Shown here in pieces: positions 7,753 through 16,913 of a stretch of DNA of 64,000 bases. The notes below the pieces were generated by a model. It did not search any database. It was not told where the DNA came from and saw nothing but the letters and a program-made list of their open reading frames with translations. This stretch comes from Lentilactobacillus otakiensis DSM 19908 = JCM 15040 (lineage in GTDB: Bacteria; Bacillota; Bacilli; Lactobacillales; Lactobacillaceae), in NCBI RefSeq assembly GCF_001434145.1, contig NZ_AZED01000013.1, forward strand, positions 249,630 through 313,629. The letters run 5' to 3'. The position numbers and the translations under genes were made by a program. Numbering within the stretch: the stretch's first letter is position 1; every line of letters begins with the position of its first letter.

Positions 7753-9273
7753 ATGCAAAATCAACAATCAACTCCAAAGAAACGTAGATTTAAGATGCCC
7801 TCGGCGTACACGATCTTATTTCTGATTATTATATTTGTAGCTATTTTAACTTGGATCATACCTGCTGGACAGTACAACACCGACAAGGCCGGTAATATTA
7901 TTGCCCACACCTACAAGGCAGTTGCCTCTAATCCACAAGGTATTTGGGACGTCTTCTCAGCCCCAATTTATGGAATGGTCGGAAATGACACGACGGAAGG
8001 TGCAATCTCCGTTTCACTATTCATCTTGGTAATTGGTGGATTTTTGGGTGTCGTTAACCAAACCAAGGCACTCGATGATGGAATTGCCACTGTTGTTTCG
8101 AGATACAAAGGCAAGGAAAAAGTTTTGATTCCCCTGCTGATGATCTTATTTGCACTTGGTGGGTCAACTTACGGCATGGCCGAAGAAACCATTGCCTTTT
8201 ACCCACTGTTAATTCCAGTTATGATCGGGGTCGGCTTCGATTCACTGGTCGCCGTCGCAATTGTGCTGGTCGGTTCGCAAGTTGGGTGCTTGGCTTCAAC
8301 GGTTAACCCATTTGCGACCGGTGTTGCTTCACAAACGCTTCATATTTCACCAGGTGACGGGATTATTTCCCGGGCCGTGCTGTTTGTCATTGTGGTAACG
8401 ATTAGTATTTTGTTTGTTTACCGATATGCAGCCAAAATTGAAAAAGACCCTTCTAAGTCTTATGTGTTTGACCAACGTGAGGCAGACTTGAAGCGGTTTG
8501 CTTTGAACCATGAAGACCAACCCGGCACTAAGATGACCGGCCGTCAAAAGGCCGTTCTTTGGCTGTTTGGTTTGACCTTCCTGATTATGATCATGGGACT
8601 CATTCCATGGGATCAAATTAACAAGAACTGGACCTTCTTCACCAGCTTTACTAAATGGGTTCAAAATGTCCCATTCTTAGGCAGTTTGGTTGGCTCAAAC
8701 TTGGTACCATTTGGTTCATGGTACTTCACTGAAATTACGACTCTCTTCTTCTTGATGTCAATCGTTGTCATGTTTGTCTTCCGGATGAAAGAGGCAACAT
8801 TCATTGAATCATTCTTAGCTGGAATGAGCGACTTCATGGGCGTTGCCATCGTGGTTGCCGTTGCTCGTGGGATTCAAGTTGTCATGAACGACGGAAACAT
8901 TACCGCAACCGTCCTCCACTGGGGCGAAATGGGCTTGTCCAACCTCGGTTCAGTCGTCTTCATCATTTTGGCCTACGTCTTCTACATCCCAATGTCCTTC
9001 TTGATTCCATCGACTTCAGGCCTTGCAGCCGCTACGATGGGAATCATCGGACCAATGGGTAAATTTGCCGGCGTTGACCCAAGCCTGGTTGTCACCGCAT
9101 ACCAGAGTGCATCCGGCTGGGTTAACCTGATTACCCCAACCTCTGGTGTTGTCATGGGAGCCTTAACCATTGCCCACGTCAACATCACGACTTGGTGGAA
9201 GTTTATGTTCAAATTGATGATTTACCTGTTCTTGGCTACCGCTATTTTTCTCGGAGTAATGGCCATACTTTAA
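7753..9273 (+). CDS. YfcC family membrane carrier (DcuC/ArcD-like)
   Basis: A 506-residue polytopic membrane protein of the YfcC/AA-permease group, with about 12 hydrophobic segments. Typical blocks are FVAILTWIIPAGQYNT near the N-terminus, GGSTYGMAEETIAFYPLLIPV, and the C-terminal FLIPSTSGLAAATMGIIGPMG and SASGWVNLITPTSGVVMG. The ATG at 7753 has AAGGAAAAGGAAG upstream; a GTG three codons earlier overlaps that site. A dipeptidase gene follows 25 nt downstream, so the pair may take up and cleave small peptides or amino acid conjugates. The substrate is unknown. Confidence 0.85.
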   Translation: MQNQQSTPKKRRFKMPSAYTILFLIIIFVAILTWIIPAGQYNTDKAGNIIAHTYKAVASNPQGIWDVFSAPIYGMVGNDTTEGAISVSLFILVIGGFLGVVNQTKALDDGIATVVSRYKGKEKVLIPLLMILFALGGSTYGMAEETIAFYPLLIPVMIGVGFDSLVAVAIVLVGSQVGCLASTVNPFATGVASQTLHISPGDGIISRAVLFVIVVTISILFVYRYAAKIEKDPSKSYVFDQREADLKRFALNHEDQPGTKMTGRQKAVLWLFGLTFLIMIMGLIPWDQINKNWTFFTSFTKWVQNVPFLGSLVGSNLVPFGSWYFTEITTLFFLMSIVVMFVFRMKEATFIESFLAGMSDFMGVAIVVAVARGIQVVMNDGNITATVLHWGEMGLSNLGSVVFIILAYVFYIPMSFLIPSTSGLAAATMGIIGPMGKFAGVDPSLVVTAYQSASGWVNLITPTSGVVMGALTIAHVNITTWWKFMFKLMIYLFLATAIFLGVMAIL

Positions 9274-9298
9274 TATTTGATAGGAGGCACCAACACAC

Positions 9299-10645
9299 AT
9301 GTCAGAAAAATTAGTTACAGAAACAGAACAAAATGCAGCCGTTGAAGGTTTAAAGCGCCTTGTCAGCAAGCCTTCCGCTTACGATCAAGCCACCGTTTCC
9401 AAGACCACACCATTTGGTCAAGGGATTGATGATGCTTTAACTGAAGTGTTGAAGATCGCTGAAGAAAATGGCTTCAAGACCTTTAAAGATCCTGAAGGCC
9501 ACTACGGTTATGCTGAAATTGGTTCCGGTGATAAGATCTTCGGAATCATTGGCCATATGGACGTTGTTCCAGCCGGCGATCCAAATGACTGGGATTCAGA
9601 TCCATTTACTGCCACAATCAAAGATGGTTACATCTATGGTCGGGGTACTCAAGATGACAAGGGCCCATCGATGGCCGCGATGTTTGCCGTTAAGGCCTTG
9701 GTTGACCGTGGCTATAAATTCAATTGCCGAATTCGATTTATCTTCGGCACTGACGAAGAAACCTTATGGCGCGGCATTGCCGTTTACAATCAAAAGGAAT
9801 CACCAATTGATTTTGGGATTGCCCCTGATGCGGAGTTTCCACTGATTTATGCCGAAAAAGGGCTCGAGCAATCTTACCTGGTCGGTCCTGGAATGGACGA
9901 TTTGTCGATTGATTTGAAGAATGCTTTTAACGCCGTTCCGGCCAAGGCACCATATAATGGGCCAAAGTTGGCCGAAGTGAAGGCATCCCTCGATAAACAC
10001 GGCTTCAAATATGAAGACCATGGCAGCGACGGGATTACCGTTGTTGGCAAAGCTGTTCATGCCATGAACGCCCCTCAAGGCACCAACGCCGTATTGCGCT
10101 TGGCAATTGCCTTGGACGACGTCTTCCCTAACCAAGTGCTCGACTTCTTCGGCAAGAAATTCCAAGAAGATGCCACTGGCACAAACCTATTAGGCGACGT
10201 GGAAGACGAAGCATCCGGTCATCTGACCATGAACATTTCCAGCCTCAAGATTGACAAAAAAGAGACCCGCATGCAAGTCGACATGCGAATCCCAGTGACG
10301 GTTGATCATGATGAACTGATTGAAAAACTCAAGCGGGCCGCTGAACCTTACGACTTGCACTATGAAGCATTCGATTACGTTGCCCCGCTGTATGTGCCAA
10401 CCGATAGTGACTTGGTTAAGACTTTGATGTCGACTTATAAAGACTTGACAGGTGACGATACTCAACCACAGATTTCAGGTGGTGCGACGTTTGCCCGTAC
10501 CATGAACAACTGCGTGGCCTATGGTGCCATGTTGCCAGGAACCCCTGATTTCATGCATCAAGTCAATGAAAATTGGGAACTTAAGAGTATGTTCAAAGCG
10601 ATGGATATTTACGCTGAAGCGATTAAGCGACTTTGCACGGATTAA
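9299..10645 (+). CDS. pepV: M20 family dipeptidase, PepV-like
   Basis: Cytoplasmic dinuclear zinc dipeptidase, 448 residues, of the PepV/Sapep group. Zinc and catalytic residues are visible: His86 and Asp88 in GHMDVVPAGD, Asp119-Asp120 in GRGTQDDKGP, Glu153-Glu154 in GTDEET, and Asp177 in APDAEFP. The C-terminus has the MPGTPDFMHQVNE-like block (seen as LPGTPDFMHQVNE) that supplies the last His ligand. The length matches PepV (about 470). The start has a strong TAGGAGGC site. It is probably co-transcribed with the YfcC carrier. Confidence 0.88.
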   Translation: MSEKLVTETEQNAAVEGLKRLVSKPSAYDQATVSKTTPFGQGIDDALTEVLKIAEENGFKTFKDPEGHYGYAEIGSGDKIFGIIGHMDVVPAGDPNDWDSDPFTATIKDGYIYGRGTQDDKGPSMAAMFAVKALVDRGYKFNCRIRFIFGTDEETLWRGIAVYNQKESPIDFGIAPDAEFPLIYAEKGLEQSYLVGPGMDDLSIDLKNAFNAVPAKAPYNGPKLAEVKASLDKHGFKYEDHGSDGITVVGKAVHAMNAPQGTNAVLRLAIALDDVFPNQVLDFFGKKFQEDATGTNLLGDVEDEASGHLTMNISSLKIDKKETRMQVDMRIPVTVDHDELIEKLKRAAEPYDLHYEAFDYVAPLYVPTDSDLVKTLMSTYKDLTGDDTQPQISGGATFARTMNNCVAYGAMLPGTPDFMHQVNENWELKSMFKAMDIYAEAIKRLCTD

Positions 10646-10658
10646 TGTTTGGAACGCG

Positions 10659-10695
10659 AAAAGGCCTCGAGGAATTTTTCCCTCGAGGTCTTTTT
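10659..10695 (+). terminator. Terminator after pepV
   Basis: AAGGCCTCGAGG pairs with CCTCGAGGTCTT (one wobble) around AATTTTT-C, followed by TTTT. Confidence 0.9.
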
Positions 10696-10726
10696 GTGTG
10701 TGGCACCAATTTTACCTAGTTGAAAC

Positions 10727-10838
10727 GTGCTGCAATCGGCCGATCCCGGCCATATAAGCACATCAATCAATCATTCCAAGACCAGGAATAATCGATTGAT
10801 GCACTTATATTCTGGGATCAAAGCGCCTCTTGCACCAC
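10727..10838. repeat. Long imperfect palindrome, full copy of a dispersed element
   Basis: Almost the whole 112-bp stretch is an inverted repeat. The outer arms are GTGCTGCAATCGGC and, on the other strand, GTGGTGCAAGAGGC. The middle arms contain GATCCC and ATATAAG. The inner arms CATCAATC...ATTCC (10761-10777 and 10785-10801) flank a 7-nt loop. The core and right arm recur at 32216-32307, and the left arm partly at 7493-7531. It fills the gap between convergent pepV and the sugar porter gene, ending 2 nt from the latter's stop codon. Confidence 0.7.
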
Positions 10839-10840
10839 TC

Positions 10841-12241
10841 TTATTTGTTTTGCGCAGCGGCCTTAGCAGCTGACTTCAAAGCAGCGTTCTTACGCATATC
10901 CATTTCAATTTGTTCAAGCGTCTTGCCACGGGTTTCTGGAACCATGTAGATGACGAAGAAGATTGAAACAACGGCGAAGAATGTGAAGACGGCGAATGGA
11001 CCACCAACGTTGTTATTAAACATGTGGAGCAATTCCAAGAAGAATTGTGAAACAATGAAGTTTCCGATCCAGTTGGCAGCTGATCCAATTGAGGTACCAA
11101 CTCCACGGACATTCAATGGGAAGATTTCACCGATCATCAACCAGCAAATTGGACCCCATGAAACCGCAAATCCGAAGATGTAAATACCGATCAAGATCAT
11201 AGTTGGAACAGCAGCGTCTTGAACTTTCAAAGTGAAGTTCAGGATTGAGAGAATTCCAATTGATAATGCCATAACGATTGAACCAAATAACAGGATGGTC
11301 TTACGGTTGAATTTATCCATGATATTGTAGGCCAAGATTGTGCAGACAAAGTTGACAACGCCAATCCCAACGGAAATCCAAATCGCATTGCTTTCAGGGA
11401 AGCCAAATCCTTTGATAAATACTTGTGGTAAGAAGTAAATAACTGAGTTAATTCCAACTAATTGCTGCAAGAGCATTAGCAGGATGGCAACAATCACAGC
11501 TGGACGAGCAAACGTGAACAGCTCTTTCAAACCACCTTTTGGCTGATTAGCGACCATTTGAATGTCGGCCAATTCTTTGTCAGGATCTTCAGTTGTCTTG
11601 GCACGGAGTTCGTGGAGGACATCTCTGGCTTCATCAATATTACCCTTTTCAACCAAGTAACGTGGTGATTCTGGTAAAATGATTGAACCAATGAACAGCA
11701 ACAATGCAGGAATCAAAGCTGATCCGAGCATCCAACGCCAGTCACGTAACCCGAGAATTGTGTGATGCAAAAATCCTAAGTTGGAAACGTAGGCCAACAG
11801 AATTCCTAACGTGATCATCAACTGGAACATGGTTCCCAATGACCCACGGTGAGGTGCATCAGCTAATTCTGCCAAATATGCAGGGGTTAAAGCTGAAGCA
11901 GATCCAACGGCAAAGCCTAAGATAATTCGGGCAATGATCATTGAAACAAATCCTTGTGCAAACATTGATAATCCTGAACCAATCAAGAAGAGAATTGAGG
12001 CCAAGATTAACAAACGCTTCCGGCCAAACTTATCGGATAATGAACCGATAGACAAGGCACCAACAGATGAACCAATCAAAACAGACGAAACAATGAAACC
12101 AGTCTGTTCAGTTCCTAAATTAAAATTGCTTTCAATCAATGGTGAGGCACCTGAAATAATACCAGTATCGAATCCAAATAATAGGCCACCTAATGCACCA
12201 AAGAAGAAAATAAAGAATGTACTTAAATGTCGTGCTCTCAA
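10841..12241 (-). CDS. MFS sugar porter (sugar:H+ symporter)
   Basis: A 466-residue, 12-helix major facilitator of the sugar porter family (XylE/AraE type). Diagnostic blocks are GGLLFGFDTGIISGA (helix 1), GSLSDKFGRKR (loop 2-3), PESPRYLVEKG (central loop), QQLVGINSVIYF (helix 7) and PETRGKTLEQIE (C-terminus). The start is a TTG at 12241, chosen because GGGGAGGG lies 7 nt upstream and no ATG is near. The promoter has a cre over its -35, so CcpA repression by preferred sugars is likely. The transported sugar cannot be told from sequence. Confidence 0.92.
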   Translation of the reverse strand: MRARHLSTFFIFFFGALGGLLFGFDTGIISGASPLIESNFNLGTEQTGFIVSSVLIGSSVGALSIGSLSDKFGRKRLLILASILFLIGSGLSMFAQGFVSMIIARIILGFAVGSASALTPAYLAELADAPHRGSLGTMFQLMITLGILLAYVSNLGFLHHTILGLRDWRWMLGSALIPALLLFIGSIILPESPRYLVEKGNIDEARDVLHELRAKTTEDPDKELADIQMVANQPKGGLKELFTFARPAVIVAILLMLLQQLVGINSVIYFLPQVFIKGFGFPESNAIWISVGIGVVNFVCTILAYNIMDKFNRKTILLFGSIVMALSIGILSILNFTLKVQDAAVPTMILIGIYIFGFAVSWGPICWLMIGEIFPLNVRGVGTSIGSAANWIGNFIVSQFFLELLHMFNNNVGGPFAVFTFFAVVSIFFVIYMVPETRGKTLEQIEMDMRKNAALKSAAKAAAQNK

Positions 12242-12283
12242 GATACGTCCCTCCCCAGGGAATAATTTATTGAACGATTACAT

Positions 12284-12312
12284 ATTGTAAGCCCTTTCAT
12301 TGTAAATGTAAA
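12284..12312 (-). promoter_or_regulatory. Promoter of the sugar porter gene
   Basis: Minus strand -35 TTTACA (12307-12312), 17-nt spacer, -10 TACAAT (12284-12289). The -35 lies inside the cre at 12307-12320. Confidence 0.75.
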
Positions 12313-12320
12313 CGTTTTAC
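12307..12320 (-). promoter_or_regulatory. cre site (CcpA) over the sugar porter -35
   Basis: GTAAAACGTTTACA on the minus strand matches the cre consensus TGWAANCGNTNWCA at 12 of 14 positions. Its overlap with the -35 predicts repression. Confidence 0.65.
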
Positions 12321-12482
12321 TCAAACTTTTTTTATCCCTTTCTGCACCTCCTAAATGTTGATTTGATACTATTTTTAGTGTAAAAACATTCAGCCTAAAA
12401 TTCAAGAATTTACATTTTCGAGTGCCATAGCAATCCATATAACACATGATGCTTGAAAACAATTTCCCATTTGGCATGGTAG

Positions 12483-12494
12483 TTAGGTACCTAA
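12483..12494. promoter_or_regulatory. MarR operator 1
   Basis: A perfect palindrome TTAGGTACCTAA upstream of the -35 of the marR-like gene. It is identical to the second copy 57 bp downstream. Confidence 0.75.
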
Positions 12495-12503
12495 GCACTT
12501 TGC

Positions 12504-12531
12504 TTGCCTTCAAAATAATTCAGTGTATACT
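12504..12531 (+). promoter_or_regulatory. Promoter of the MarR-type regulator gene
   Basis: -35 TTGCCT (12504-12509), 16-nt spacer, -10 TATACT (12526-12531). The two TTAGGTACCTAA palindromes bracket it. Confidence 0.65.
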
Positions 12532-12539
12532 TCTCATTG

Positions 12540-12551
12540 TTAGGTACCTAA
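12540..12551. promoter_or_regulatory. MarR operator 2
   Basis: A second TTAGGTACCTAA, starting 9 nt after the -10, at or just after the predicted transcription start. Binding here would block initiation, consistent with autorepression. Confidence 0.75.
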
Positions 12552-12576
12552 GTATAAAAATCAAAGGAGAATGAAT

Positions 12577-13161
12577 ATGGCAGACACTAATAAAAGAGAA
12601 CTACTCGGCAAATTTTTCGGCTTCCTGCATGGAACGCAGAGGTTTGCCCGCCACCAAGAGCGACCTTACCATTTGCGAGGCCAAAACAGGGTCTTAGTTA
12701 TCCTGTCGAAGGAAGGCACCCTGATTCAAAGCCAACTAGCTGAAATCATGGATATCCGCCCTTCATCAATGACTGAATTATTATCTAAGTTGGAAGAGCG
12801 CGGCTTGATCACCCGCACCCCAGATGAAAGTGACAAACGAGTAACCAATGTTTCAATCACCGATGATGGCAAAAAAGCCATTGAAGATGATGATTCCACT
12901 GATGACATGCTCGACCAGATTTTTGCGGGCTTGTCTGACGACGAACTGGCCCAGTTAAGCGAACTGATGGATAAGCTGAACACTTCATTGAAGGAGAAAC
13001 TTCCGGACCACGAAGATGACCCACACTGGGGACATCGATTCCCACATCGGGGCTTTGGCGGAGGGCCTCATGGTCATCACGGCCATGGCATGCCACCGTT
13101 TGGAGGCCCTCACGGCGATCCTCACGGACATGGACCAATGGGATTTTCTCCAAAGGACTAA
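12577..13161 (+). CDS. MarR family transcriptional regulator with His/Gly-rich tail
   Basis: A 194-residue DNA-binding protein. A winged helix covers about residues 30-110 (LIQSQLAEIMDIRPSSMTELLSKLEERGLITRTPDESDKRV is the recognition helix and wing region). The final ~45 residues are an unusual His/Gly/Pro-rich tail with about a dozen His residues (for example GHHGHG), which could bind Ni, Zn or Cu. The start at 12577 suits AAAGGAGA with 6 nt spacing; the ATG at 12571 touches that site. Two identical palindromes around its promoter indicate autoregulation. No target gene lies in the same operon, since a terminator follows. Confidence 0.88.
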   Translation: MADTNKRELLGKFFGFLHGTQRFARHQERPYHLRGQNRVLVILSKEGTLIQSQLAEIMDIRPSSMTELLSKLEERGLITRTPDESDKRVTNVSITDDGKKAIEDDDSTDDMLDQIFAGLSDDELAQLSELMDKLNTSLKEKLPDHEDDPHWGHRFPHRGFGGGPHGHHGHGMPPFGGPHGDPHGHGPMGFSPKD

Positions 13162-13173
13162 AATTTAGATGAT

Positions 13174-13201
13174 AAAAGGCTGCCACAATTGGCAGCCTTT
13201 T
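13174..13201. terminator. Bidirectional terminator between marR and ppdK
   Basis: AAAAGGCTGCC and GGCAGCCTTTT flank a 6-nt loop, with A and T runs on both sides. It serves the two convergent genes. Confidence 0.92.
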
Positions 13202-13213
13202 GCGTACATATAT

Positions 13214-15869
13214 TTAGCTTTTAACGTAATTAGCCAAAACATCTTTCTTCTTACTCATCTTGATCTTCGCCTGGGCGGCCGCTAATCTGGCTACCGGCAC
13301 CCGATATGGTGAGCAGGATACATATGACACATTGATTGCCTCAAAGAACTCGATGGATTTCGGATCGCCGCCAATTTCACCACAGACACCAATCGGAAGA
13401 TCGCCTTTGGTAAAGCGTCCCTTCTCCACGGCCATCTTCATCAATTCACCGACCCCATCAACGTCAACGGTCTGGAATGGATCGGCCTTCAAAATGCCTT
13501 TTTCAATATACTTGGGCATAAAAGAGCCGACATCATCCCGGGAAAATCCGTAGGTGAGCTGCGTCAAATCGTTGGTCCCGAAGCTGAAAAAGTCTGATAC
13601 TTCAGCTACCTTATCCGCGGTCAAACAAGCCCGGGGGATTTCCATCATCGTCCCAACCGTGTATTTCAGTCTGATTCCTTGCTGACTGAAGAGACTTTCA
13701 ACTTGGTTGACCACAATGCCCCGGACCCAGCTCATTTCTGCCTTTGAACCGGTCAGTGGAATCATGATGTGTGGTTGAATTTCTAATCCCTGATCATGCA
13801 GCTCCAACGCTGCGCCAATAATTGCCCGTACCTGCATCTCGTAAATGTCGGGGAAGGTCACGGCCAAGCGATCGCCTCGGTGTCCGAGCATTGGGTTAAT
13901 TTCTTTAAGGGCGTCCACCCGACGAGCCAGATAGTCAGGATCGATACCTAATTGATCGGAAACTTTGGCAATTTCCCTGGCATCATGCGGTAAAAATTCG
14001 TGCAATGGTGGATCCAGCAATCGGATTGTGACCGAGCGGCCCTCTGACAAGCGGAACAGTTCGTAAAAATCTCCCTGTTGCATCTGCAGAAGTTCTTCCA
14101 ATGGTGCTTTCCGTTCTTCAGCATCTTCGGCGATAATCAGACGTCTCATTTCAAGCAATCGTTCCGGTTTGAAAAACATATGCTCAGTCCGGGTGAGTCC
14201 GATGCCGTCGGCGCCAAATTTCAATGCTTGAGCAAAATCAGCCGGGGTGTCCGCATTCGCATAAACGCCGAGATTTCCTTCTTGCTTGGACCAGTCCAGG
14301 ATAGTTGAAAGATCATCGTTGACCTTTGAATCGTTGGTTTGAATCTTCCCTAGATATAGGTTGCCATTGGTACCATCTACTGAAAGCCAGTCGCCCTCTT
14401 GAAGTTCAGTTCCGGCAATCGTTGCGATCCCGTTTTTGTAATCGACTTGCAGACCATTGACCCCAACCGTCGCAGGCGTGCCCATCCCCCGGGCAACTAC
14501 CGCGGCATGTGACGTCATTCCTCCACGTGAAGTGACGATGGCTTCACTGATGACCATCCCCTCAATATCTTCGGGTGAAGTGTCTTGGCGAACCAGGATC
14601 ACTTGTTGATGCTGATCGTCATGAGCTGCCTTGGCGGATTCAGCCGTAAAAATAAATTTGGCCGGAAGCTGCGCCTGGTGAAGCCGGCAGACCACTCGCT
14701 GCGGGTTGGTTCTGCTTTAATTCTGCCTCATCAAATTCTGGATAGAGAATTGCGCCCACCGAATCCGGGTTGATCCGCAGAAGAGCTTCAGTCCGAGAAA
14801 TTAAGCCTTCCTCAACTAAATCAACCGCAATCTTCACAGCCGCGGTCGGAGTCCGTTTTCCGTTTCGTGCTTGGAGCATATACAAGGTACCGTGTTCAAT
14901 CGTGAATTCCAAATCCTGCATATCGCGGTAATGAATTTCCAGTTTCTTGGCAGTGGCCACGAATTCGTTATACAAATCCGGCATCGTATCGGCCAAAGTG
15001 CTGATTGGCTGTGGGGTTCGGATCCCGGCCACGACATCTTCTCCCTGTGCATTTAAGAGATATTCGCCAAACAACTGATTCTTGCCAGTTGCCGGGTTAC
15101 GGGTGAATGCCACTCCGGTGCCAGAATCTTCACCGGCGTTGCCAAAGACCATCATTTGAACATTCACTGCCGTTCCAAGATCGCCGGCAATGTGGTTCTC
15201 ACGGCGATACACTTGGGCGCGATGATTATTCCAGGATTCAAATACCGCATTGACTGCCGCCAATAGTTGAACCTTGGGGTCTTGTGGAAATTCCTTGCCA
15301 GCTTCAGCTATGTAAAGGGCTTTGAATTTACCAACAATAGTGTGAAGATCGTCAACAGTTAGGTCGAGATCAGACTCGTAATGATTGGTTATTTTGGTAT
15401 CTTCGAGAATTTGATCAAAGATATCTTCAGGAATCTCATACACCACATTTCCAAACATGGCTAACAGACGGCGGTAACTATCATAGGCAAATCGCTCATT
15501 ATCCGTAATTTGTGCTAAAGCTTGAACGGTCTGGTCATTCAAGCCAATGTTTAAAATTGTATCCATCATCCCCGGCATTGAAATTGCGGCGCCGGAACGA
15601 ACCGAAACCAACAGTGGGTTAGTCAAACTATTGAATTGCTTGCCAACTTTGGTACTCAATTGATCAAGTGCCTCATCAATTTGTGCAAGGGTCTCATCAT
15701 TCAACTGATTATCATTATCGTAAAATGCCTTGCAAGCCTCCGTACTGATGGTAAATCCACTCGGTACCGGGAACCCCATTGTGGTCATCTGAGCCAAATT
15801 GGCTCCTTTGCCACCTAACAAGCGACGCATATCTTTGTTACCTTCTTCAAAACGATAAATGTATTTCAT
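13214..15869 (-). pseudogene. ppdK: Pyruvate, phosphate dikinase, interrupted by a one-base frameshift
   Basis: Interconverts pyruvate, ATP and phosphate with PEP, AMP and PPi, a gluconeogenic step. The N-terminal part (start ATG 15869, AAAGGA site) has the ATP-grasp domain: GGKGANLAQM, SVRSGAAISMPGMMDT and LQARNGKRT. The C-terminal part, readable from about 14695 to the stop at 13214, has the swivelling His motif GGMTSHAAVVARGMG and the PEP/pyruvate barrel, with TRTEHMFF and GVCGEIGGDP. Reading frame changes at an A5 run on the plus strand (14648-14652): removing one base restores GQIYFTAES across the junction. Together the halves give a normal ~880-residue enzyme. It may be a true inactivation, phase variation at a short homopolymer, or a sequencing error. 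Confidence 0.88.
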
Positions 15870-15900
15870 ATCATGACGTCCTTTCTGAACTAAATAGGAT

Positions 15901-15931
15901 ATTATATTGGATGGGCTTATCATATATGATA
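15901..15931 (-). promoter_or_regulatory. ppdK promoter region with a 14-bp palindrome
   Basis: A -10 TATAAT on the minus strand (15901-15906) lies 32 nt from the ppdK start. The perfect palindrome TATCATATATGATA (15918-15931) covers the -35 region. Because divergent ccpN encodes a CcpN-type repressor, this is a good candidate operator for it; that link is inferred. Confidence 0.55.
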
Positions 15932-16142
15932 CGTTTTAATAATGCAAACAGAATTTTAAAGAACGTTTTATTGAGAAGTGACAATTGAATTGATCCTAAA
16001 AGGATCTAACTGCTCCAAAAAGAATTTTATATGAGCATTTTTTGATGAATAATACGTTTTATTGGATACATATCAATCTTAATATGGTAAAATCAAAATA
16101 ACTGGTACGGACCAGCGACTATCAATGTCTGGAGCGAATTAT

Positions 16143-16757
16143 TTGAAATTAACAGACCGTCAAAATCAAATCGTCGAAATTGTGAAGCAGCAAGACCCCA
16201 TTACGAGCAAGCAAATCGCCGCTAAATTGGGATTGAGCATGCCGACTATTCGATCGGATCTCAGACTCCTGACTGCATTTGGTATTCTGGAAGCTAAGCC
16301 AAAAGTGGGATATGCTTTCAATTATTCCCAAACAAAAGCTTTGAGCTACACCAAACTATATGCGGAACCAATTGAAAACATTTTGCAAAAGCCCACTGAA
16401 ATCAGAGAAGACGCCACATTGACTGAAGCTGTGAACACACTGTTCATTGAAGATGTCGGTTCCCTATATGTCATTGGGAATAACAAAGAATTGGTCGGCT
16501 TGATTTCACGAAAAGACTTGCTGCGGGCAACTTTAAACAACACCAATGCCTCGTTAACGTTAGCCAGCACGGTCATGACCCGGATGCCGAATATCTTTAC
16601 GGTGACGCCGGACATGTCTGTCATTGAAACCGGCCGCCTGCTATTAGATAGAAAGGTTGATTCACTGCCAGTCGTCGACAAGCAAAATCCCACGAAAGTT
16701 GTCGGGAAGATTACTAAAAACCGAATTTTTCAACATTTTATTTCCAGCGTTGATTGA
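16143..16757 (+). CDS. ccpN: CcpN-type regulator (HTH plus two CBS domains)
   Basis: A cytoplasmic repressor of gluconeogenic genes. Residues 1-60 form an HTH (ITSKQIAAKLGLSMPTIRSDLRLLTAFGILEAKPKVGY), and residues about 75-200 two CBS domains that sense nucleotides (SLYVIGNNKELVGLISRKDLLRA and VDSLPVVDKQNPTKVVGKITKNRI). I prefer the TTG at 16143, with TGGAG 8 nt upstream; an ATG at 16125 is the alternative (210 residues). It is divergent from ppdK, as CcpN-family genes commonly are beside ppdK in lactobacilli, which supports control of ppdK. Confidence 0.85.
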   Translation: MKLTDRQNQIVEIVKQQDPITSKQIAAKLGLSMPTIRSDLRLLTAFGILEAKPKVGYAFNYSQTKALSYTKLYAEPIENILQKPTEIREDATLTEAVNTLFIEDVGSLYVIGNNKELVGLISRKDLLRATLNNTNASLTLASTVMTRMPNIFTVTPDMSVIETGRLLLDRKVDSLPVVDKQNPTKVVGKITKNRIFQHFISSVD

Positions 16758-16913
16758 TATTTCAAACACTGAAGAGCTCAGGCAATCGCCTTTGCTCTTA
16801 TTTATGTTGTCTTGAATTTTCAGACTTCAGTTTTGCTTTAAGGCTAATTTAAGGTCAATAATGTAAAAATATACTAGAACAATTTTACTAAGGACGGTGA
16901 TTGAACAACAATT

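Noticed and set aside
8347..8664. Minus-strand 105-codon ORF
   Set aside because: Lies wholly inside the YfcC carrier gene, with no family resemblance or ribosome site.
9800..10165. Minus-strand 121-codon ORF
   Set aside because: Antisense to pepV, whose zinc motifs are intact; composition is that of a shadow frame.
14640..14700. Programmed -1 or +1 frameshift in ppdK
   Set aside because: No slippery heptamer with a downstream pseudoknot is evident, and PPDK is not known to use frameshifting; a simple indel is more likely. Not excluded.
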